In this document: one piece after another, positions 9,742 to 18,139 of the stretch
Numbering within the stretch: position 1 is the stretch's first letter
Layout: every line of letters begins with the position of its first letter
Source of the DNA: Bacillus luti
GTDB lineage: Bacteria; Bacillota; Bacilli; Bacillales; Bacillaceae_G
Assembly (NCBI RefSeq): GCF_001884105.1
Contig: NZ_MACI01000057.1
Coordinates: 143,867-207,866, forward strand
Direction: 5' to 3'
DNA: 64,000 nt
Translations under genes and position numbers: made by a program
Notes under the pieces: model-generated
The model's input: only the letters and a program-made list of their open reading frames with translations
Database searches by the model: none
What the model was told of the DNA's origin: nothing

Positions 9742-10950
9742 GTGTTAATGGAAGAAAGGATGAATAGTACTTATAAGTGGATTATGTTAATTGTTGCGAT
9801 GATTGTTCAAACAACAGCGACACTTATAACATATGGTGTCGGAGCTTTCGCTTTATTTTGGAAAGAAGAATATGCTCTTACGAATATGGAAAGCGGATTG
9901 TTAGTAAGTGTTGTAAATGTTGGACCGTTATTTTGTATGCTTTTCGTCGGTCGGCTACTCGATCAATATAATGAAAAATTATTAATTTCTATCAGTTCAT
10001 GTTTGCTGGGGAGTTCACTTTTACTGACTAATATAGTAAATGGATTTAATGGGTTATTATTTGTACTTTTATTAATAGGAATATTTTATAGTGTTTCTCA
10101 GCCAGGAGGAAGTAAAGTGATTTTAAAATGGTTCCCAAAAGAAAATCGTGGGTTAGCGATGGGGATAAGGCAAGCTGGTATACCGATTGGTGGCGTGTTA
10201 GCGGGAGTGCTAATCCCGTTTCTTACAATACAGTATAATGTGAATTACGCGATAAATAGTATTGCATGCATTTGTATAATTGGAGGATTATTATTTTTTG
10301 TGTTTTATAAAGAACCATATGTTCAGGAGGAAGCAAGGAAAGAACATATTAAAATTTCTTTTTGGACGCAGCTAAAAGGAGTGATATGTAAAAAAGAGTT
10401 GTATTCAATATATATAACGGGTATATGCATGATTTCATTGCAAATGGTGTTAGTGGGCCACTTCATGAAATTTTTAGTAAGAGAACAATCAATGACATCT
10501 ACTGTAGCTGGAACAGTATTTTCAGTGATGTTCTTTTCTGGAATGATAGGCCGTGTTATATTAGCAGCTATTAGTGATGTATTTTATAAGGGGAATCGGC
10601 GCATACCTTTATTTATAGCTGTCTGTGCTTCTATCGGTTTGATTCTATTGTTAGTAATAAGCATACATACAGTAACGAGTGGAGTATTGTATGGTGTAAG
10701 CGCATTGTTAGGCTTCTTTTCAATTGGATGGTTTAGTCTTTTTATAGCCGAAGTTGCAGAATCAGCAAGCGAAGAATTGGTAGGGATGACAGTGAGTTTT
10801 GCACTTACGTTAAATCAAATTGCTATTATTATTGCACCTGTTTTATTTGGTTATATTGTAGATCAGAAAGGGTATACGTATGCGTGGGTGTGTATAGTGG
10901 TATTATTAAGTATCTCGGCAGTGAGTTTATATAGTAAAAACAAAAAATAA
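9742..10950 (+). CDS. MFS transporter under divergent LysR control
   Basis: About 402 residues with twelve predicted membrane helices. The MFS motif between helices 2 and 3 is weak (VGRLLDQYNEK). A clear helix-4/5 region is GLAMGIRQAGIPIGGVLAGVLIP. GTG 9742 lies 7 nt after GGAGGAATT-type spacing; ATG 9748 is an equal alternative, and the upstream ATG at 9718 has no ribosome binding site. The organisation resembles CynX/NimT or oxalate/formate antiporter relatives, but the substrate cannot be read from sequence. A hairpin terminator follows. Confidence 0.85.
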   Translation: MLMEERMNSTYKWIMLIVAMIVQTTATLITYGVGAFALFWKEEYALTNMESGLLVSVVNVGPLFCMLFVGRLLDQYNEKLLISISSCLLGSSLLLTNIVNGFNGLLFVLLLIGIFYSVSQPGGSKVILKWFPKENRGLAMGIRQAGIPIGGVLAGVLIPFLTIQYNVNYAINSIACICIIGGLLFFVFYKEPYVQEEARKEHIKISFWTQLKGVICKKELYSIYITGICMISLQMVLVGHFMKFLVREQSMTSTVAGTVFSVMFFSGMIGRVILAAISDVFYKGNRRIPLFIAVCASIGLILLLVISIHTVTSGVLYGVSALLGFFSIGWFSLFIAEVAESASEELVGMTVSFALTLNQIAIIIAPVLFGYIVDQKGYTYAWVCIVVLLSISAVSLYSKNKK

Positions 10951-10988
10951 AAAATGTCAGCAATGTAAATTTTTTATGAAGAAAGTCT

Positions 10989-11020
10989 AAAGAAATGCCG
11001 AATGAGCGACATTTCTTTTT
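10989..11020 (+). terminator. Terminator of the MFS gene
   Basis: AAAGAAATGCCG (10989-11000) pairs with CGACATTTCTTT with one mismatch, and a T run follows. Confidence 0.75.
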
Positions 11021-11059
11021 GAATTTATTGTATAATCGAAATATAAATGAGATTCGTTT

Positions 11060-11290
11060 TCAATGACGTTCATTTCCTCTTTTGAAATTACCTGTTATTT
11101 TAGCCATAATTAGTTGTTTTTCTTTATCGTTATTTGCATGATGTATTTTGTTTAAAAATTTTTCAGCATCATTTCCTTTTAATATCATAATTTGTTTTCC
11201 GTAATATTCAATTAAAACCATGTTATTTTTTGTTACCCGATAATGAAACATTCTATCATCTAAACGATTGCGTCTATCAGTATTTTTCAT
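11060..11290 (-). CDS. Small basic hypothetical protein, 76 aa
   Basis: A 76-residue soluble protein with predicted beta strands (RVTKNNMVLIEYYGKQIMIL) and many basic residues. Start ATG 11290 follows GGAGATGTAAT. I do not recognise a family. It stands alone and convergent to the MFS gene. The 258 bp between it and the next gene at 11549 show nothing beyond AT-rich promoter-like sequence. Confidence 0.6.
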   Translation of the reverse strand: MKNTDRRNRLDDRMFHYRVTKNNMVLIEYYGKQIMILKGNDAEKFLNKIHHANNDKEKQLIMAKITGNFKRGNERH

Positions 11291-11548
11291 ATTACATCTC
11301 CATTCTTATTAGTATGTAACAAATGTTACAAAAGAAATTGAAATTATAGTTTGACGCATCCGATTGTATGGTGGAAATTTTGTAAGAAAGAAATACAATA
11401 GAGAGTAGTCAAAAATTGAATATGAGAAAAAGGGATCTAGTTTAAATAGAGTGAATGTTAGATAATATTATAAAGTATTTGAAAATTAAAAGATATAGAA
11501 TAGAATGGATGCACGTTAAGTGAAACTAGATAAAAGAGGGTTCCTATT

Positions 11549-12676
11549 ATGTTAAAGAAATGGTTAATCGTTTTCTTTATTTTTGCTGTTTTTTGTGGAA
11601 GTGTCGTTACACTCATACATGCAAATAAAGGTAAGAAATATGATATAAAGGCATTTTCTAATTTAAATGATAAGCGCAAGGACGATATGCGAGAGGTTAG
11701 CGTAGCTGAAAAAAAGCGTTATGAAATTGCAGCAGAAAAACTAGATCAATATTTAAAAGACAAAGGATTTAATGGAAGTGTTCTTGTAACAAGTAAAGAT
11801 CATGTGATTTTACGAAAAGGCTATGGCTATGCGAATGTGCAGGATAAAGTATTAACAACGCCAAGAACGAAATATCGTATTGGTTCTATTACGAAAACGG
11901 TCGTTGCTATATCTATTATGCAACTAAGAGAAAAAGGGAAATTGAATATTGAAGACAATATAAATAAGTATATTCCATCGTTTCCAGCCGATAAAAATAT
12001 TACGTTACGAAATTTGTTAACACATACGTCTGGGTTGCCAGATCAGGGGCAAGGTAGTGTTGACGCAGCTTCACGTTTAAAATTAGTAACATGGATTGGT
12101 TCGCAAGCGTTACAATTTCCTGCAGGGACAGGATGGAAATATACAGATTATAATTATATGGTGCTTGCTTATATTGTAGAAAAAATTTCGAACAAACCGC
12201 TCGCTGAATATGTGAAAGAAAATATTTTTACGCCTGTTGAAATGCATGAATCTGGAATGGGAGCAACTCTCCCTGAAGATATTTTCTTAGCAAAAGGTTA
12301 TACAAAAAAAGATGGTGAGTTAATAGATGCACCTCGTTTAAAAATGAATTGGTTGTACGGTTGTGGTGAAATGTATACGACCGTTGAAGATATGAAAAGG
12401 TTAGATGAAGCTATTATGGATGGGAAACTGCTATCTAAACAAAGTGTATTAGATATGTTTACTGCATCACCTGCAAGAAAATATGGATTTAGTTTCTATA
12501 CGTATCCAGATTATTATCATAATCACGGCGTATTAGCAGGTTGGAATACCTTTAATAATTTTAATTGGGATAAACGAACGTTTGTCATATTATTCTCTAA
12601 CGTACAAAATGGTATGAATGATACATTTAATCAAGAGTTTAGGAAAATGGCAAATGATTTAATAGAAGGAAAATAA
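11549..12676 (+). CDS. Membrane-anchored serine hydrolase of the class C beta-lactamase/DD-peptidase fold
   Basis: A 375-residue protein. One N-terminal hydrophobic segment (residues 4-24) would export or anchor it. The penicillin-recognising fold follows: the SxxK motif is GSITKT, a YxN-like motif lies in YTDYNYMVLAY, and HNHGVLAGWN takes the place of the third KTG/HxG box. Such proteins include D-aminopeptidases, esterases and DD-carboxypeptidases. True beta-lactamase activity is not implied. ATG 11549 follows GAGGG. It is a single gene with its own terminator. A second serine hydrolase of this fold lies at 51781-52818. Confidence 0.85.
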   Translation: MLKKWLIVFFIFAVFCGSVVTLIHANKGKKYDIKAFSNLNDKRKDDMREVSVAEKKRYEIAAEKLDQYLKDKGFNGSVLVTSKDHVILRKGYGYANVQDKVLTTPRTKYRIGSITKTVVAISIMQLREKGKLNIEDNINKYIPSFPADKNITLRNLLTHTSGLPDQGQGSVDAASRLKLVTWIGSQALQFPAGTGWKYTDYNYMVLAYIVEKISNKPLAEYVKENIFTPVEMHESGMGATLPEDIFLAKGYTKKDGELIDAPRLKMNWLYGCGEMYTTVEDMKRLDEAIMDGKLLSKQSVLDMFTASPARKYGFSFYTYPDYYHNHGVLAGWNTFNNFNWDKRTFVILFSNVQNGMNDTFNQEFRKMANDLIEGK

Positions 12677-12683
12677 TGATGGG

Positions 12684-12725
12684 AAAATCGGTATTGATAT
12701 GTAATTATCAATACCGATTTTTTTA
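12684..12725 (+). terminator. Terminator of the serine hydrolase gene
   Basis: AAATCGGTATTGATA and TATCAATACCGATTT form a perfect stem and at least seven T follow. Confidence 0.9.
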
Positions 12726-12905
12726 TTTAGCAATGTTTTACTTAATGAACAAGAAGGTAGGGGAGAGCGATTACTATGAGAATAATTTTATATAGGAAGT
12801 TAAATGATATGAATGTTACATATAGGAAAGACACTGCATGAAGTTCATCTATTGTATTGAATGTATGCGGAAGATTAATTGGTAAATTTTACATTGATAA
12901 AAAGC

Positions 12906-12936
12906 TTGAGCTTCACATTATGTGAAGCTTTATATT
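12906..12936 (+). promoter_or_regulatory. MerR-type promoter of the lipoprotein deiminase
   Basis: -35 TTGAGC (12906-12911), 19-bp spacer, -10 TATATT (12931-12936). The spacer overlaps the inverted repeat AGCTTCACA-TTA-TGTGAAGCT (12909-12929). A long 19-bp spacer with a palindrome between the boxes is the mark of MerR-activated promoters. The layout matches those at 18068 and 19928. Confidence 0.65.
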
Positions 12937-12965
12937 ATTGGAGACAAGAGCAGGAGGTTGAACAA

Positions 12966-14123
12966 ATGAAAAAAATAGTAAAGCTTTGTTTAATAAGTGC
13001 ATTATCTACAGCGATTATTAGTGGATGTTCTTTTGAAGAGAATAATAAAAATGCAAAAGGGAAAGAGGAGGAAAAGGTAGAGGTACAGAAAAGTGCTGGG
13101 AAATATACGATGCCGGATGAGAAAGATAAACATGAAGGTACATGGCTGCAATGGCCTCATGAATACACATATGGTGAAGAGTATAAGCAGGAAGTTGAAC
13201 CTATTTGGGTTAAGATGGCAAGTTCTTTAACTGAGGGGGAAAAAGTCCACATTGTTGCATACGATGAGGAGGAGAAAGAGCGAATCGATAAGCTTTTAAT
13301 AGATAAAGGACTGAATATGAATAAAATTGATTTCTTTATCGCTCCTACTGATGATGTATGGGCACGAGATAGTGGACCGATTTTTGTTTATGACAATAAT
13401 AAAAATTTAAAAATATTAGACCCAGCATTTAATGGATGGGGAAAGAAAACGCCGTACAAAAATGATGCTCGTATACGTGAAAATGTGAGTAAACAATCAG
13501 GGATTGAAAGAATTGATTGGGGAAAGTTTGTCCTTGAAGGCGGCGCAATTGAATTAGATAGCAATGGGACTGCTTTATTAACTCGAAGTGCGGTAACGAA
13601 TAAAAATAGAAATCCTGATTTATCAGAAAAGGAAATTGAAAAATATATAAGTGACCTTGGGGTATCAAACTTTATTTGGTTAGATGGAGTGCCTAATTTA
13701 GATATTACGGATTTTCATATTGATGGATTTGCTAAATTCCATAATAAATCTACCATTGTAACGATGAAAGAAGATGACCTAGCTGAATGGGGTTTATCTA
13801 ATAAAGATATGGATACATTGTTAGATGCAAAAAATGCTTCAGGAAAGAAATATAAGTATGAATACTTACCGCTTAGTAAAGAAAAAGTTGTATTAGAAAA
13901 TGGAAAAACTCTTGATTATAAAGGTTCATATATCAATTATTATATTGGGAATACAGTGGTATTGGTGCCTAATTATAATGATCCGAATGATAAAATCGCA
14001 AACGATACGATTCAGAAATTATACCCAGATCGTAAAGTAGTTGGTATTGATGTGAGAGAGCTTTATAAAAATGGCGGTATGATTCATTGTGTGACACAGC
14101 AACAACCGATTGCATTGAAGTAA
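12966..14123 (+). CDS. Agmatine deiminase/PAD-family lipoprotein
   Basis: A 385-residue member of the guanidino-group modifying enzyme superfamily, close in layout to agmatine deiminase (agmatine to N-carbamoylputrescine plus ammonia). Unusually it starts with a lipoprotein signal (lipobox IISGC, Cys21), so it should sit on the outer face of the membrane. Family marks: KHEGTWLQWPH, DDVWARDSGPIFV, the GGAIELD loop, FHIDGFAKF with the catalytic His, and GGMIHCVTQQQP with Cys375. ATG 12966 follows GGAGG; an in-frame upstream start at 12879 would destroy the signal peptide. The substrate outside the cell could be agmatine or peptidyl-arginine. Confidence 0.88.
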   Translation: MKKIVKLCLISALSTAIISGCSFEENNKNAKGKEEEKVEVQKSAGKYTMPDEKDKHEGTWLQWPHEYTYGEEYKQEVEPIWVKMASSLTEGEKVHIVAYDEEEKERIDKLLIDKGLNMNKIDFFIAPTDDVWARDSGPIFVYDNNKNLKILDPAFNGWGKKTPYKNDARIRENVSKQSGIERIDWGKFVLEGGAIELDSNGTALLTRSAVTNKNRNPDLSEKEIEKYISDLGVSNFIWLDGVPNLDITDFHIDGFAKFHNKSTIVTMKEDDLAEWGLSNKDMDTLLDAKNASGKKYKYEYLPLSKEKVVLENGKTLDYKGSYINYYIGNTVVLVPNYNDPNDKIANDTIQKLYPDRKVVGIDVRELYKNGGMIHCVTQQQPIALK

Positions 14124-14153
14124 TGGATTGGAATTTCGTTATGTTGCTTTTGA

Positions 14154-14191
14154 GACAAAATAGGTGAAATCCTAACTTTACCTATTTTGTC
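14154..14191 (+). terminator. Hairpin after the lipoprotein deiminase
   Basis: GACAAAATAGGT and ACCTATTTTGTC are perfect 12-bp arms with a 14-nt loop. The T run after it is weak. Confidence 0.6.
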
Positions 14192-14284
14192 ATTCCTTAT
14201 TATCTGAAACGATTAAATTTAAATATAATGACAAACGAATTATGGTGTGTATTCGCTTTTCGTTTTATATCAAAAAGGAGAAAA

Positions 14285-14707
14285 ATGTTTGTGTTAAAGA
14301 ACTTAAAAATAGTATTTTCGTTTTTCCCTATCGTTCTACAGTACATTTTAAATGTAGCTTTGATTTGTTTAGGGATTGTATTAAGTGTGTTTCTTATGAA
14401 AGAAGTCGTTCAATTTATACAAGAACTGAAATTAAATGGTGAAGAATCTAGTTATCATTTAATTGATAGTATCGTCGTATTCTTTTTATATTTTGAATTT
14501 ATTGTAATGATTATAAAGTATTTTCAAATGAATTTTCATTTCCCATTACGATATTTTATTTATATAGGTATAACGGCTATCGTTCGTCTCATCATTATAG
14601 ATCACGATAGTCCGATAGATTCATTGTTATACGCCTGCGCGATTCTTGTATTAATTAGTGCTTTATTCATTGCAAATTCTAAAATAATGCGTCGTGATTT
14701 AGAATAG
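14285..14707 (+). CDS. PsiE-like phosphate-starvation-inducible membrane protein
   Basis: A 140-residue integral membrane protein with four predicted helices. LNVALICLGIVLSVFLMKEV, FLYFEFIVMIIKYFQMNFHF and the YIGITAIVRLIIIDH segment match the PsiE family. ATG 14285 is chosen because AAGGAG lies just upstream; the 19 codons before it in frame are basic and lack a site. The function of PsiE is poorly known even in E. coli. It sits inside the deiminase cluster, but nothing in the sequence shows that it takes part. Confidence 0.75.
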   Translation: MFVLKNLKIVFSFFPIVLQYILNVALICLGIVLSVFLMKEVVQFIQELKLNGEESSYHLIDSIVVFFLYFEFIVMIIKYFQMNFHFPLRYFIYIGITAIVRLIIIDHDSPIDSLLYACAILVLISALFIANSKIMRRDLE

Positions 14708-14771
14708 CGAGCATGTATTGTTTAATTTAAAAAGCTGTTTTATCTTTTGGCCAAAAAAAGGAGTAACGGTA

Positions 14772-14846
14772 TTGAAGGAAATAATTTTAACCAGTTTCGT
14801 AATGATAGGGTTTATGATTCTATTATTTAATTGTATACTCTCGTGA
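14772..14846 (+). CDS. Possible 24-aa membrane microprotein
   Basis: TTG at 14772 lies 8 nt after AAGGAG and opens 24 codons (KEIILTSFVMIGFMILLFNC then ILS). The product would be one hydrophobic helix. It sits between the psiE-like gene and the bestrophin. The spacing and the membrane character make it plausible. Conservation would decide. Confidence 0.4.
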   Translation: MKEIILTSFVMIGFMILLFNCILS

Positions 14847-14890
14847 TTTTAAAGAATAAAAGGTTAATAAGGGAAGAGGTTTTTGTAAAT

Positions 14891-15823
14891 ATGGTTCATT
14901 ACAATAATCAAAATAGTTTACATCAAATATTTACATTAAAGGGAACAGTTATAAGAGATATTTTCCCGCAGATTTTATTATATATTTGCGTTTCAACATT
15001 AGTAGTTGTGATTAATTACTATTATGCAGAAATAAAAATTAATCAAACCCCCTGGGTAATTGTTGGAGGAGCCTTAGGCCTACTGTTAGTTTTTCGTACT
15101 AACACTGCCTATGATAGGTACTGGGAAGGTAGAAAGTTATTTGGCACGATTGGTGCGTCTACTAGAAATGTAGCAGTTAGTCTTTTATGTTATTGGGAGT
15201 CAGAAGGGAAAAAGATTGATCAGGAAAAACTAAAGTTTTTACATTTACTAATTGCTTTTCCTAAAATGGCGAAAGGACATTTGAGAGATGAAAAAGATTT
15301 AGATGAGATAAAATCATTGCTTGATATTTGTTCTGATAAGGAAAAAGAAATGTTGATGGAGTCTATTCATTTACCAATTAGTATAGTTTTTCTGTTAAAA
15401 ACTATACTATCAAAAGGTTTGAAAACAGGTCAAATCCATCCAAATGCAATAATTAATATGGAAGCCGATCTGAATAAGTTGCTTACGGCTGTGGGTGGAT
15501 GTGATCGTATAAAAACAACACCTATTCCTTTTGCATATTTTGCTCATATTAAAATTTTACTGCTCATATTTTGCGGGACTTTACCGATTGGTCTTGTTGA
15601 TAGTCTTGGGTGGTTTACAGTACTTGCAACTACGTTTATAAGTTTTGCATTTATAGGGATTGAAGCAATAGGGATTGAAATCGAAGATCCATTTGGTCAG
15701 GATCCAAACGATCTTCCGTTAGAAGGGATTTGTATAGGAATAGAAACGCATTTATTAAATTTATATAACCAAAATGTTTTGTTCGAAGCGATGGATATGA
15801 ACTACGATAAAAAAATTATCTAA
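14891..15823 (+). CDS. Bestrophin-family (UPF0187) membrane channel protein
   Basis: A 310-residue bestrophin homologue with two N-terminal helices (IFPQILLYICVSTLVVVINYY, WVIVGGALGLLLVFRTNTAYDRYWEGR). The FRTNTAYDRYWEGRKLFG signature and the C-terminal GIGIEIEDPFG-type motif (IGIEIEDPFGQDPNDLPLE) are present. Bacterial bestrophins form pentameric channels, cation-selective in the case of KpBest. ATG 14891 follows GGGAAGAGG at a slightly long distance; the in-frame upstream start at 14831 has none. The gene is followed directly by bcr1 copy 1. Confidence 0.88.
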   Translation: MVHYNNQNSLHQIFTLKGTVIRDIFPQILLYICVSTLVVVINYYYAEIKINQTPWVIVGGALGLLLVFRTNTAYDRYWEGRKLFGTIGASTRNVAVSLLCYWESEGKKIDQEKLKFLHLLIAFPKMAKGHLRDEKDLDEIKSLLDICSDKEKEMLMESIHLPISIVFLLKTILSKGLKTGQIHPNAIINMEADLNKLLTAVGGCDRIKTTPIPFAYFAHIKILLLIFCGTLPIGLVDSLGWFTVLATTFISFAFIGIEAIGIEIEDPFGQDPNDLPLEGICIGIETHLLNLYNQNVLFEAMDMNYDKKII

Positions 15824-15826
15824 TCG

Positions 15827-15983
15827 TTTATCCCGCTTTAATGGGCAGTAAGACCCCCACCTCAAAATTCAGCGGAAGCAAAGAAGTTAGGTGGGGATCA
15901 ACTGCCCATAAAAGTCCGATTGGTGAAGGCTAATAATCAGTGGGGGATGAAGAAAACCCCCACTGATTAAAGTTTCACTTTAT
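15827..15983. repeat. bcr1 repeat element, copy 1
   Basis: A 157-bp element bounded by TTTAT at both ends (15827-15831 and 15979-15983), consistent with a target duplication. Inside are two hairpins: GGGCAGTAAG...CTGCCC and AATCAGTGGGGG...CCCCCACTGATT. It is nearly identical to 51123-51279. This is the B. cereus group repeat known as bcr1. The remaining 15984-16216 hold AT-rich sequence with a TATAAT at about 16109 and no gene I can support. Confidence 0.92.
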
Positions 15984-16216
15984 TGTGTATGGCGATTACA
16001 TTTTTAATATTGTTATAAAATACTTCTTTTTAAAATCTTGTCAAGAGTCAATGCACGGCTTAACGACAGCGTTATATTTTTTATATAAATATATAATATT
16101 TCCTCATGCTATAATCCATTCAAGAAATGTGCATGTTTTAAAAGTTGTAATAAAAAATGAAGAGTATTGAGGAAGAGCGGGCTCCTTAATTATTATACAA
16201 AAGAGAGGTAAAGAAG

Positions 16217-17194
16217 ATGGAACAAAAACAAAAGGGAATTATTTTTACTGCGATACCAGATGAATCAAATGAATATTATGAACCGTTTTATGAAGAACTT
16301 ATTTATTTTAATGAAAATTTAAATGGGAAAAAGGGGGCTACAGACCAACTTATTTCTTTATCAGTTGAAGAACAAGAATTCCATACGAGCTTTTTTGAGT
16401 ATGATGATATTTGGTTAAGAGATGTTGCGCCAGTTGTAACGAATCACCTTGTTAAATTTAAGTATCGACCAAATTATTTGCCAGAGGATCAAGGGCGGTA
16501 TTTAGATCAACAATTTAATAAATGGTTGAAAAAGAACGACTTTGAATATGTGAAATCACCATTAATATTGGACGGTGGTAATCTTATTTGGAATAAAAAA
16601 GATACTGTTATTTTAACAGAACGCATATTTGATGATAACGATGATTGGACAGAAGAGGAAATTATGGAGCAATTAGAGTGGGATTTAGATGTGGGCCGGG
16701 TTATTATTATTCCTGCTGAAGAAGGAGATGTACTTGCACACGCAGACGGAATGGTTAAATTTATTGATGAACATACGATGTTTATTAGTGATTTTTTAGG
16801 GGATGATGAATTTAGATATCATGTTCAAGAAATTATTCAAGAGCAAATGCCAGAAGCTGAATTTATCGTTGTTCCTTCCTCATATACAGAGAAAGGACAA
16901 TATGATCAAGAAATAGCATCGGCAAAAGGTTTATATATAAATATGTTAGAAACATGTGATGCTCTTTATGTCCCTAAGTTTGGACTAGCTAAAGATGGGG
17001 AAGTTTTACGATATATTCAACAATATACGGAGAAACAAGTTATTCAAATTCATGTTGGCGAAATATCAACTATGGGAGGCGCAATGAATTGTTTAACGTG
17101 GTATTGTCCGAGTCATTTGTTACCTTCAAAAATGAAAAGATTAAACAATCAGAATGAAGGTTCTTCAATTAGAAAGTTTTTTGATTGGTTTTAA
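16217..17194 (+). CDS. Agmatine deiminase-family protein, cytosolic
   Basis: A 325-residue guanidino-modifying enzyme, distant from the other two here. The family residues remain: EYDDIWLRDVAPV, LDGGNLIW, VLAHADGMVKF with the catalytic His, and TMGGAMNCLTW with Cys292. It lacks the KHEGTWLQWPH start and has no signal peptide. Relatives are usually annotated as agmatine deiminase or peptidyl-arginine deiminase family; the true substrate is open. ATG 16217 follows AAGAGAGG. The MerR gene begins 42 bp after its stop, so the two may be co-transcribed. Confidence 0.85.
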   Translation: MEQKQKGIIFTAIPDESNEYYEPFYEELIYFNENLNGKKGATDQLISLSVEEQEFHTSFFEYDDIWLRDVAPVVTNHLVKFKYRPNYLPEDQGRYLDQQFNKWLKKNDFEYVKSPLILDGGNLIWNKKDTVILTERIFDDNDDWTEEEIMEQLEWDLDVGRVIIIPAEEGDVLAHADGMVKFIDEHTMFISDFLGDDEFRYHVQEIIQEQMPEAEFIVVPSSYTEKGQYDQEIASAKGLYINMLETCDALYVPKFGLAKDGEVLRYIQQYTEKQVIQIHVGEISTMGGAMNCLTWYCPSHLLPSKMKRLNNQNEGSSIRKFFDWF

Positions 17195-17236
17195 TAATAA
17201 AGTTTACAAAGGAAAATGTGTTCAAGGGGTATGTAT

Positions 17237-18058
17237 ATGTATACAATTACTGAATTTTCTCGGATTTGTAAAATGAGTACACGGATGTTAAGACATTATG
17301 ATAAAGAGGAAATATTGAAACCGGCATATGTGAATCCGGTAAATGGATATAGATTTTATGAGCAAGGGCAGCTAGAAATAGCGCTGAAAATTAAAAAGCT
17401 GAGGGAGTACAAGTTTCCTTTGCCGAAAATTAAAGTAATTCTGCAGTCATCAGATCAAGATTCATTTATTAAACATATGCAAGCGCAAATAATAGAGTTG
17501 TCTCATGAGGTGAAACAAAATTTACAGGTTATTTCTGAAATGAATGAAATGGTCAATATGAATCATGCTTTAAATATTGCTCGCCATAGAACTTATGACA
17601 TATTAATTGGAACGAGGAATGAAATAACCGTAATTGCTCAAAGGTTACAAATAGATATAGATTATATGGATGATTATTTTTATGACTTATATGAAGAAGT
17701 ACAAAAAAATAGTTTGCAAATAGTAGGCTCTCCTTCTACCGTTTTTTATGATGAAGAGTTTATGCCGGGTCACAGTGATATTGAATTAAGAATTCCAATT
17801 ATGGATGGTGACGATAAAGATGGATTACAAGGATGCGAAATAAAAAAGATGCAACAACATCAAATTGTTACTACTATGCATTATGGTAGCTATGACTATA
17901 TAGGTTATGCTTATATGGCATTAGAAGAGTGGGTGGAAAAGAACGGTTATATAATAGGTGGTAATCCATATGAAGTTTATATAAAGGGACCTGAATGTGA
18001 TTGTTTAGTAGAAGAGTATGTGACACAAATTTGTTTTTTAGTTACGAAAATAGAATGA
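17237..18058 (+). CDS. MerR-family activator with GyrI-like ligand-binding domain
   Basis: A 273-residue regulator. The winged HTH of MerR is at residues 1-70 (ITEFSRICKMSTRMLRHYDK, NPVNGYRFYEQGQLEIALKI). A coiled coil follows (about 75-115), then a GyrI-like/AraC effector-binding domain ending EEYVTQICFLVTKIE, as in BmrR, which binds hydrophobic or cationic ligands. ATG 17237 lies 7 nt after AAGGGG; ATG 17231 is too close. Three promoters in this cluster have the 19-bp spacer and palindrome used by MerR activators. One of them starts only 10 bp after this gene's stop. It is the likely controller of the cluster. Confidence 0.9.
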   Translation: MYTITEFSRICKMSTRMLRHYDKEEILKPAYVNPVNGYRFYEQGQLEIALKIKKLREYKFPLPKIKVILQSSDQDSFIKHMQAQIIELSHEVKQNLQVISEMNEMVNMNHALNIARHRTYDILIGTRNEITVIAQRLQIDIDYMDDYFYDLYEEVQKNSLQIVGSPSTVFYDEEFMPGHSDIELRIPIMDGDDKDGLQGCEIKKMQQHQIVTTMHYGSYDYIGYAYMALEEWVEKNGYIIGGNPYEVYIKGPECDCLVEEYVTQICFLVTKIE

Positions 18059-18060
18059 AA

Positions 18061-18098
18061 ATAAGGATTGACATTAACATTATGTCAATCCTTATTCT
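18061..18098 (+). promoter_or_regulatory. MerR-type promoter of the amidohydrolase gene
   Basis: -35 TTGACA (18068-18073), 19-bp spacer, -10 TATTCT (18093-18098). Perfect 14-bp arms (18061-18074 and 18082-18095) flank a 7-nt centre. No T run follows, so a pure terminator role is less likely. Transcription would begin about 35 nt before ATG 18140. Confidence 0.7.
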
Positions 18099-18139
18099 AT
18101 ATACGAAAGCAATTTAACATAATAAGAAGGAGAAAGAAT

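Noticed and set aside
12776-12841. 21-codon frame (MRIILYRKLN start) after AGGGGAGAG
   Set aside because: Spacing from the site to the ATG is long, the peptide has no distinctive feature, and the region reads as the upstream part of the deiminase promoter.
16167-16198. Fourth possible MerR-type promoter before the 16217 deiminase
   Set aside because: TTGAGG and a -10-like TATTAT or TTATAC are present, but the second half-site 16 bp downstream is missing and the spacing is 18 or 20, so it does not fit the shared 31-bp pattern.
18061-18095. Simple terminator of the merR gene
   Set aside because: The stem is strong but no T run follows. The -35/-10 placement and the match to two other promoters explain it better. 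It may still attenuate upstream transcription.
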